From NCBI GenBank assembly GCA_005878415.1, contig VBMM01000056.1, positions 1 to 5,411 on the forward strand: a stretch of 5,411 nucleotides of DNA, in the 5' to 3' direction. The notes under the pieces were generated by a model. That model saw only the letters and a list, made by a program, of their open reading frames with translations. It did no database searches and had not been told where the DNA came from. Source of the DNA: Methanobacteriota archaeon (GTDB lineage Archaea > Thermoplasmatota > Thermoplasmata > RBG-16-68-12). Below are positions 1 through 4,660 of the stretch, in pieces. The position numbers and the translations under genes are program-made. Position 1 is the stretch's first letter, and each line of letters begins with the position of its first letter.

Positions 1-112
1 CGGAAGTGATGACGCATCCGACCTGGAACCGCTTGCACGTCGCGCGTCGGGTGAGGGACATCGCGAAGTCCATGACGAGGCTCTCGAGGCTCGGCCGCTC
101 CACTTTTCCCAT
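1..112 (-). CDS. dCMP/cytidylate deaminase-like protein, N-terminal fragment (runs off left edge)
   Basis: Reading the minus strand from the ATG at 112-110 gives 37 open codons up to the window edge. The peptide starts MGKVERPSLESLVMDF and continues with A-M-S-L-T-R-R-A-T-C-K-R-F-Q-V-G-C-V-I-T-S. The pattern of an amphipathic helix, then R-(A/S)-T-C-x-R, then VG(C/A)VI is the N-terminal signature of the deoxycytidylate deaminase family (ComEB-like). These are zinc enzymes that convert dCMP to dUMP and so feed dTMP synthesis. The zinc-binding HxE and PCxxC motifs would lie beyond the edge, so catalytic competence cannot be checked. A GGTGG sequence at 123-119 sits six bases before the ATG and supports this start. 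The gene is divergent from the HTH_42 gene. A related cytidine or tRNA-type deaminase is possible, but the TCxRxxVG pattern favours dCMP deaminase. Confidence 0.72.
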   Translation of the reverse strand, partial: MGKVERPSLESLVMDFAMSLTRRATCKRFQVGCVITS

Positions 113-116
113 GGTT

Positions 117-123
117 GTCCACC
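117..123 (-). promoter_or_regulatory. Shine-Dalgarno-like site of the deaminase gene
   Basis: On the minus strand the sequence GGTGGAC is followed by AACC and then the ATG at 112. GGTGG is a usual archaeal ribosome-binding core, and the six-base spacing from its end (119) to the start codon is normal. It decides the start of the left-edge gene and implies a short leader, unlike the leaderless genes elsewhere in the window. Confidence 0.5.
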
Positions 124-160
124 GACGACTACGACGACGAGGCGTGCAACCCTCGGGCCG

Positions 161-172
161 CCTTAAGGTTTG
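161..172 (-). promoter_or_regulatory. Candidate BRE/TATA element for the deaminase gene
   Basis: The minus strand reads CAAACCTTAAGG here. It is a small AT-rich island in GC-rich DNA, with the palindrome CCTTAAGG at 161-168. If used as a TATA box, transcription would start near 138, leaving a leader of about 25 nt that contains the GGTGG site. A similar AAACCTTA word lies on the plus strand at 212-219. The assignment rests on position and composition only. Confidence 0.4.
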
Positions 173-208
173 GGAGGCGTGCGCCCACGGTCGGTACATC
201 GCCCTCCC

Positions 209-222
209 GCAAAACCTTATCC
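209..222 (+). promoter_or_regulatory. Candidate BRE/TATA element for the HTH_42 gene
   Basis: The plus strand reads GCAAAACCTTATCC, a purine-rich run followed by an AT-rich core, as in an archaeal BRE plus TATA box. Its core is centred near 217-218. A normal spacing of about 27 bp would place the transcript start near 244, just after the ATG at 236 and just before the in-frame GTG at 248. If this is the true promoter, the protein may start at the GTG. Confidence 0.4.
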
Positions 223-235
223 CGCTCTTGTCGCG

Positions 236-1441
236 ATGGCGGGCGAAGTGAAATCGAAAGCGGCATCCGGAGACGTCCCAGAAGTTTCGCCGGCGCAAGT
301 TGCCGCTTTCCGCTTGTCCCGACATCACCTGCAGAGACGGGTGCCGGCAGCCGATCTTGCGCGGGTGGCGGGGGACATGGCGGGAGCCCAAGCCCAGCTC
401 ATGTCCGCGGCGCAGATCTCGTTGTGGGCCCGGACGCGTGGACTCCGGCTCGAGGACATCGAGAGGGCGCTTTGGGAGGACCGGACGCTCGTCAAGATCT
501 GGTGCATGCGGGGGACGGTGCATCTCGTCCCCGCGGAGGACCACGCGATGTTCGTGCGGGGTTGCACGAAGCGAACGGACCGCGCGCTCGACTGGATGGC
601 CCGAGCCGGGATCCCCATCGGCGCCGTCGACCGGCTCCTCGAGGCGGTGCGACAGGCCCTCGATCGACCCCGGACCCGGAAAGAACTCGCCGTCCACGTG
701 AGTGAGTCCCTCGGCATCAAGCTGCACGCGAAAGGCGGGCGCGGCTGGGGAGGTCCCGCGGATGCGGCGGGCTTCGAGGTCGGCGACCGCACCTTGTCGG
801 TCGGCGGAATCCTGTTCCTGGCCTGCATGCGAGGGATCGCATGCTCCGGTCCGGACCGGGGGAACGAAGCGACGTTCGTGCGGCCCGACGTGTGGCTTCC
901 CCATTGGCGAGACATGCCCCAAGAGGAGGCCGAGGAAGGACTCCTCCGGCGCTACCTCCGGGCATTCGCTCCCGCATCGGTCCAGGACTTCGCCTTGTGG
1001 ACGTACATGACGATCGGCGGGGCGCGTGAAATCTTCGAGCGGCTCGGAGGCGAGCTCGCGTCCCTGAGCGTCGGGGGACGCACGGCCTGGGCACTTCGGG
1101 CCGACGGTTCCGCGTTGCGACGCGCGAAGATCGAGCGGCCGTCGGTTCGGTTGCTGCCCTACTTCGATGCGTTCCTCCTGGGCCACAAGGAGAAAACCCA
1201 TCTCGTCGACGCGGCGTATTACAAGCGCGTATACCGGCCGCAGGGCTGGCTCTCGCCGGTTGTCCTCGTGGACGGCCGCGCCGCGGGCGTGTGGTCCCAC
1301 GAACGGAAGGGCGCTCGCCTATCGGTCCGCGTCACGCCGTTCCGGGTGATGGCCCAGGCGACCCGAGCGCTCGTCCGGGAGGAAGCCGACGACTTGGGCC
1401 GCTTCCTCGGAACGGCGGTCGTTTCGACTCGGTTCTCGTAA
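236..1441 (+). CDS. HTH_42 winged-helix protein, AlkZ/YcaQ-superfamily (possible DNA glycosylase)
   Basis: The 401-residue protein from the ATG at 236 matches the HTH_42 (winged helix DNA-binding domain-containing) family along its length. Recognisable blocks are LSRHHLQRR (27-35), GAQAQLMS (50-57), LWARTRGL (63-70), KIWCMRGTVHLVPAED (87-102), then the GDRTLSVGGILF and RGNEATFVRPDVWLP region, LRRYLRAFAPAS, and a C-terminal LLPYFDAFLLGHK with VVLVDGRAAGVW. The family is built from tandem winged-helix domains. Its characterised member AlkZ removes damaged bases, including crosslinked ones, using a Q-x-Q motif. Here Q52-A-Q54 occupies that place, so glycosylase activity is plausible but inferred. 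Length is normal for the family. The start is uncertain: an upstream TTG at 170 and GTG at 179 look non-coding, and the GTG at 248 may be the leaderless start. The gene is convergent with the ligase gene, ending 5 bp from it. Confidence 0.88.
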   Translation: MAGEVKSKAASGDVPEVSPAQVAAFRLSRHHLQRRVPAADLARVAGDMAGAQAQLMSAAQISLWARTRGLRLEDIERALWEDRTLVKIWCMRGTVHLVPAEDHAMFVRGCTKRTDRALDWMARAGIPIGAVDRLLEAVRQALDRPRTRKELAVHVSESLGIKLHAKGGRGWGGPADAAGFEVGDRTLSVGGILFLACMRGIACSGPDRGNEATFVRPDVWLPHWRDMPQEEAEEGLLRRYLRAFAPASVQDFALWTYMTIGGAREIFERLGGELASLSVGGRTAWALRADGSALRRAKIERPSVRLLPYFDAFLLGHKEKTHLVDAAYYKRVYRPQGWLSPVVLVDGRAAGVWSHERKGARLSVRVTPFRVMAQATRALVREEADDLGRFLGTAVVSTRFS

Positions 1442-1446
1442 GAGGT

Positions 1447-3168
1447 TCAGCGGGCGGCGGAGGCCTTCGCGAGTTCTCGTTCCCGCAGCTCCCGGCGCAG
1501 GACCTTGCCGACGAGCGAGATCGGAAGTGCGTTCGTGAACTCGACCTGCTTCGGGACCTTGAACGGCGCGAGGCGCTCCCTGCAGAATGCGATGATCTCG
1601 TCGGCCGTCGCCGTCGTCCCGGCCTTCAGGACCACGAACGCCTTGACTGTCTCGCCCCGGTACGGATCGGGGACGCCGATTGCGGCCGCCTGCGCGATCG
1701 CGGGATGCATGAACAGGACCTCCTCGACCTCCCGCGGGTAGACGTTGTAGCCGGAGCAGAGGATCAGGTCTTTCTTGCGGTCGACGATCGAGAAGTATCC
1801 GTCGGTGTCCATCCGGGCGATGTCGCCCGTGAGGAGCCATCCGTCGCGCACGACCGCCGCCGTGTCCTCCGGCTTGTTCCAATATCCCTTCATCACCTGC
1901 GGGCCACGGATCGCCAGCTCGCCCGACTCGCCTTGGGACATCTCCTTCGTCGGGTCGTCCGGATCCACGATCCGCGCATCCGTGTCCGGGAACGGGATCC
2001 CGATGCACTCCTTGACGACGCCGTTCAGCGGGTTGCAGTGCGTGACCGGCGACGCCTCCGTCAGGCCGTACCCCTCGACGAGGCGCCCGCCCGTCGCGGC
2101 CTCGAACTGCTTGCGCACTTCGTTCGGGAGCGGCGCGGCCCCTGAGATGCAGGCGCGGATCGATCGGAGGTCGTACTTCGCGAGCTTCGGATGTCGGAGG
2201 ATCGCGATGTACATCGTCGGGACGCCGGGGAAGATCCCGGGCTTCGTCTTAGAGATCACCTTGAGGATCGCCTCGATCTCCCGCGGGTTCGGGTATAGGA
2301 TCATCTCGTCCCCCATGACGATCGAGAAGAGCATCACGGCCGTCAGGCCGTACACGTGGAAGAGGGGGATCGCCCCCATGACGCGCTCCGGGCCCGAGGA
2401 TCCCGAGGATCCCGCGGGGAGCCACGAGGCGGTCTGCATCGCGTTGGCGACGAGGTTGCGATGGGTGAGCATCGCTCCTTTGGGCGTGCCGGTCGTCCCG
2501 CCCGTGTATTGGAGGACCGCGACGTCGTCCGGCCGAGCGCGCACCTCCCGGCCGGGATCGGCGGAGGCCTTCGCGACGTCGGCGAATCGATGGATCCACC
2601 GCTCCGACGGGATCGCGAGGGGCCAGTGGCCCCGCTTCTTGAGGTCCCGCCGCTTCTTGATCGGGTAGAGCTGCCGCAACGGCGTCCGCAGGAATTCCCG
2701 GACGTCGCACACGACGATGCGTTGGACGCCGGTGCGGCTCTTCGCCTGCGAGACGTTGTGCCAGAAGAGGTCGAGTGCGATCACGGTCTCGACCCCGGCG
2801 TCGTTCCACAAGGCCTCGAGTTCTCGAGGCGTGTACAGCGGATTCGTCGGGACGACGATTCCGCCCGCCCGGAGCACGCCGAAGAATGCGACGACGAAGT
2901 GCGGCGTGTTCGGCAGGACGAGGGAGACGCGCTCTCCCGGCCGCACGCCGATCCCTCGAAGGCCCGAGGCGAACCGGTCCGCGGCGTCGTCGAGCTCGCG
3001 GTACGTCAAAGTCTTCCCGTAGAACGTCACGGCCGGCCGGTCCGCGTGCTCCTTCGCCGCGCGCCGGAGTAACTCGTGGACCGGGATGTCGGGGTATTCG
3101 AGGGAATGCGGGATGCCCTCGGGCCACGAGCGATGCCACGGCCTCTCGAGGGCCGCCTCCCCCTGCAT
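1447..3168 (-). CDS. fadD: Long-chain fatty-acid-CoA ligase (AMP-forming, FadD-like)
   Basis: The 573-residue protein is a full-length member of the ANL adenylate-forming superfamily, activating a carboxylic acid with ATP to acyl-AMP and then to acyl-CoA. Visible motifs in order are the phosphate-binding loop YTGGTTGTPKG (221-231), FHVYG (270-274), GYGLTEASP (366-374), the ribose-binding TGD (447-449), the hinge region DRKKD (463-467), GYNVYPREVE (473-482), and the C-terminal lid PISLVGKVLRREL with the catalytic lysine at 555. The stretch around 160-195 with LYPIKKRR resembles the linker of Bacillus LcfA-type ligases, favouring medium/long-chain fatty acids, although chain length cannot be read from sequence. 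A TATA-like box 28 bp upstream and the absence of a Shine-Dalgarno support the ATG at 3168 as a leaderless start. The divergent enoyl-CoA hydratase gene points to fatty-acid degradation. An SSGSSG segment at 254-259 comes from a short tandem repeat. Confidence 0.93.
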   Translation of the reverse strand: MQGEAALERPWHRSWPEGIPHSLEYPDIPVHELLRRAAKEHADRPAVTFYGKTLTYRELDDAADRFASGLRGIGVRPGERVSLVLPNTPHFVVAFFGVLRAGGIVVPTNPLYTPRELEALWNDAGVETVIALDLFWHNVSQAKSRTGVQRIVVCDVREFLRTPLRQLYPIKKRRDLKKRGHWPLAIPSERWIHRFADVAKASADPGREVRARPDDVAVLQYTGGTTGTPKGAMLTHRNLVANAMQTASWLPAGSSGSSGPERVMGAIPLFHVYGLTAVMLFSIVMGDEMILYPNPREIEAILKVISKTKPGIFPGVPTMYIAILRHPKLAKYDLRSIRACISGAAPLPNEVRKQFEAATGGRLVEGYGLTEASPVTHCNPLNGVVKECIGIPFPDTDARIVDPDDPTKEMSQGESGELAIRGPQVMKGYWNKPEDTAAVVRDGWLLTGDIARMDTDGYFSIVDRKKDLILCSGYNVYPREVEEVLFMHPAIAQAAAIGVPDPYRGETVKAFVVLKAGTTATADEIIAFCRERLAPFKVPKQVEFTNALPISLVGKVLRRELRERELAKASAAR

Positions 3169-3190
3169 CGGTCGTGGTAACGCGGCGTCA

Positions 3191-3200
3191 GGCTAAAAGC
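3191..3200 (-). promoter_or_regulatory. TATA-like box of the acyl-CoA ligase gene (leaderless)
   Basis: The minus strand reads GCTTTTAGCC, centred near 3195-3196, which is 27-28 bp before the ATG at 3168. No GGAGG-like sequence lies between it and the ATG, so the mRNA probably begins at or next to the start codon. The same AT patch read on the plus strand (GGCTAAAAGC) could also serve the divergent hydratase gene, with a start near 3222. Confidence 0.5.
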
Positions 3201-3225
3201 GTGTCCGCATGCGCCGCGCGTGCGC

Positions 3226-3234
3226 AACAATTAT
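3226..3234 (+). promoter_or_regulatory. AT-rich patch, possible promoter of the enoyl-CoA hydratase gene
   Basis: The sequence AACAATTAT is one of only two AT-rich islands in the 94-bp divergent region. Used as a TATA box it would start the transcript near 3257, inside or after the ribosome-binding site, which would be awkward. The CTAAAA patch at 3193-3198 gives a start near 3222 that keeps the site. Which one is used is undecided. Confidence 0.3.
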
Positions 3235-3251
3235 CCGCCGCGGGTCCCCAT

Positions 3252-3259
3252 GGGAGGGG
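3252..3259 (+). promoter_or_regulatory. Shine-Dalgarno site of the enoyl-CoA hydratase gene
   Basis: GGGAGGGG contains a perfect GGAGG (3253-3257), five bases before the ATG at 3263. It is the strongest ribosome-binding site in the window and decides the start over the upstream in-frame ATG at 3209. The site lies in a predicted hairpin formed by 3242-3248 and 3256-3262. Confidence 0.7.
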
Positions 3260-3262
3260 CCC

Positions 3263-4030
3263 ATGTCCTCGGAGGCCCGGTTCCGCATCGAGGCGAAGGA
3301 GCGCGTCGCGGCGTTGTGGATCGACAACCCCCCGCGGAACCTCCTTCGTCTCTCCATGGTGTCGGAGTTGCCCGGCCTCGTCGAGGCACTCGAGAAGGAC
3401 GACGCGATTCGCGCCGTCGTGGTCTCGGGTGCGGGACCCGCGCATTTCTCCGCCGGGGTCGACATGGAGGAGTGGTCGAGGCTCGCGCCGAAGGAGGCAC
3501 AGGAAGCGATGCGCCGCGGCCAAGACGCCCTCTGGGCGTTTGAGCACCTGACGAAGCCCACGATCGCGGCGCTCGCCGGCGTGGTGCGGGGAGCCGGCGC
3601 CGAGCTCGCCCTCGCATGCGACGTCCGGATCGCGGACGAGAGCGCGGTGTTCTCCCATCCGGAGGTGGACCTCGGCTGGATGCCGAGCCATGGCGGCACC
3701 GCGCGGCTCTCGCGGCTCGTCGGTCGTTCGAAGGCCCTCGAGATCCTGCTCGCGGGGAAGGAGGTCAAGGCACTCGACGCGTTGCGCCTGGGAATCGTGG
3801 ACCATCTCTGCGCCCCGGACCAGGCGTTCGAGCAGGCATCGGCCCTCGCGGACGTCTTCGCGCGGAAGCCGCGCGCGTCCGTGAAGGCGGTCAAACGCGT
3901 CCTGACGGAAGGGGACGAGAAACCGTACCGGAACCGCTTCCTCTTGGAATCGCAGCATGCGGTGCAGCTGCTCTGGTCCGACGACTACAAGGCCGCGATG
4001 GAGCGTCTCCGGGAGCGGCGCCCGAAGTGA
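3263..4030 (+). CDS. Enoyl-CoA hydratase/isomerase family protein (crotonase fold)
   Basis: The 255-residue protein has the usual length and motif order of the crotonase family. It shows ALWIDNPPRN (17-26), the oxyanion-hole segment FSAGVDMEE (62-70), RGAGAELALACD (109-120), SHPEVDLGWMPSHGGTARL (131-149), and the C-terminal helical region with RKPRASVKAVKRVL. Glu114 and Glu134 correspond to the two catalytic glutamates of mitochondrial enoyl-CoA hydratase (144 and 164), with the same 20-residue spacing, so it probably hydrates 2-enoyl-CoA to 3-hydroxyacyl-CoA in beta-oxidation. The usual GGG before the first glutamate is GAG, a variant also seen in active members. A specialised isomerase or hydratase role cannot be excluded. 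A GGAGG five bases upstream selects the ATG at 3263; an in-frame ATG at 3209 would add 18 atypical residues. The gene is divergent from the acyl-CoA ligase, which makes the acyl-CoA entering the same pathway. Confidence 0.9.
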   Translation: MSSEARFRIEAKERVAALWIDNPPRNLLRLSMVSELPGLVEALEKDDAIRAVVVSGAGPAHFSAGVDMEEWSRLAPKEAQEAMRRGQDALWAFEHLTKPTIAALAGVVRGAGAELALACDVRIADESAVFSHPEVDLGWMPSHGGTARLSRLVGRSKALEILLAGKEVKALDALRLGIVDHLCAPDQAFEQASALADVFARKPRASVKAVKRVLTEGDEKPYRNRFLLESQHAVQLLWSDDYKAAMERLRERRPK

Positions 4031-4057
4031 CACGAGGCGGGTCGGGCGAAGGCCGGC

Positions 4058-4588
4058 TCAGCCGCGGCGTAAGATCGTCTCGCGGGCACCCCACCGCTTG
4101 AGCTCGATGTCCACGCCGACATCCGTCGCGACGAACGATCCGTCCTTGAGGCCCGCGTCCTTCAGGACCCTCCGACGTTGGTCGTCGTCTTCGAAGGCGA
4201 GGAGCGTCTGGAACAGCCCGAAGTCGATCTCCACCGTGCCGTCGACGTGGACCGCGCCGATGAGCCGCGAGCCGCTCTCGAGTACCGCCCCGGGCGGCTC
4301 GATCGAGCGCGCGTGGACCCGTTTCAGGTAGCCGTAACAGACGATCCGGCCCTCGGCCCACTCCCCCGCTCGCACCTTCTCGTACGCGTCCCGCGGATCG
4401 TACGCGTGGATGTCCACGAACGTCGCCGCATCCTTCGGATCGTACGACCAGCCTTTCTTCGGATCGCGGGCCACGCGGATGCGGATCTCGCCCTCCTCTT
4501 CGCACTCGCACATGACGGCCTGCAGGATCCGCCCTTTCACGGGGAACGCGGCCTCGAACTCGAGCCCCGACTTGATCGGACGCGGCAC
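4058..4588 (-). CDS. Hypothetical protein, 176 residues, unrecognised
   Basis: I do not recognise the family. The frame gives a soluble-looking protein with no signal peptide or membrane segment. It contains an MCECEEEGEIRIRV strand-like stretch with Cys27 and Cys29, a middle segment with FVDIHAYDPRDAYEKVRAGEW (57-77 region) and RIVCYGYLKRVHARS (81-95), and a C-terminal part rich in charged residues, including FEDDDQRRRVLKDAGLKDG (132-150). Alternating hydrophobic residues suggest a mainly beta fold with a C-terminal helix. The chosen start is the GTG at 4588-4586, because a TATA-like TTTATC box lies 27 bp upstream; an ATG at 4513 would remove 25 residues that look coherent. The frame stays open far upstream across the LeuA-type gene, but that part is an antisense shadow. 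The gene is divergent from the LeuA-type gene and convergent with the hydratase gene, 27 bp apart. Confidence 0.7.
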   Translation of the reverse strand: MPRPIKSGLEFEAAFPVKGRILQAVMCECEEEGEIRIRVARDPKKGWSYDPKDAATFVDIHAYDPRDAYEKVRAGEWAEGRIVCYGYLKRVHARSIEPPGAVLESGSRLIGAVHVDGTVEIDFGLFQTLLAFEDDDQRRRVLKDAGLKDGSFVATDVGVDIELKRWGARETILRRG

Positions 4589-4610
4589 CGCTCGGCGAAC
4601 GCCCCCGAAT

Positions 4611-4620
4611 CGATAAACCC
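4611..4620 (-). promoter_or_regulatory. TATA-like box of the hypothetical gene; possibly bidirectional
   Basis: The minus strand reads GGGTTTATCG, centred 27 bp before the GTG at 4588, the same spacing as at the acyl-CoA ligase gene. No Shine-Dalgarno sequence intervenes, so a leaderless GTG start is likely. On the plus strand the same patch reads CGATAAACCC and could drive the LeuA-type gene from about 4642, giving a leader of about 19 nt. Confidence 0.5.
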
Positions 4621-4639
4621 GACGACGCGTGCCTTCAAG

Positions 4640-4659
4640 CCGTGACGGGCCTTTCACGG
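4640..4659. repeat. Short inverted repeat just before the LeuA-type start codon
   Basis: CCGTGA (4640-4645) and TCACGG (4654-4659) form a 6-bp inverted repeat with an 8-base spacer, ending one base before the GTG at 4661. It could be a protein-binding site or a small leader hairpin, but an arm this short may be chance in GC-rich DNA. Confidence 0.25.
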
Positions 4660-4660
4660 G

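Noticed and set aside
170..235. N-terminal extension of the HTH_42 protein from a TTG (170) or GTG (179)
   Set aside because: The added residues are proline/arginine-rich and unlike the family, would span the candidate TATA element, and the GGGAGG near 172-177 is too close to the GTG at 179 to act as its ribosome-binding site.
6..251. Plus-strand open frame of 81 residues at the left end
   Set aside because: It overlaps the better-supported minus-strand deaminase fragment, the divergent promoter region and the start of the HTH_42 gene; its sequence is arginine-rich and without family character.
1291..2145. Plus-strand open frame of 284 residues crossing two genes
   Set aside because: It runs across the end of the HTH_42 gene and then antisense to the ligase gene, both of which have conserved motifs; its composition is that of a shadow frame.
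1775..2668. Plus-strand open frame of 297 residues inside the ligase gene
   Set aside because: It is antisense to the motif-bearing core of the acyl-CoA ligase and shows no recognisable domain.
3188..4033. Minus-strand open frame of 281 residues opposite the hydratase gene
   Set aside because: The plus strand encodes a complete crotonase-family protein with catalytic residues, so the opposite frame is a GC-driven shadow.
4031..4057. Possible terminator between the convergent hydratase and hypothetical genes
   Set aside because: The 27-bp gap has no T-rich tract on either strand and no convincing stem-loop.
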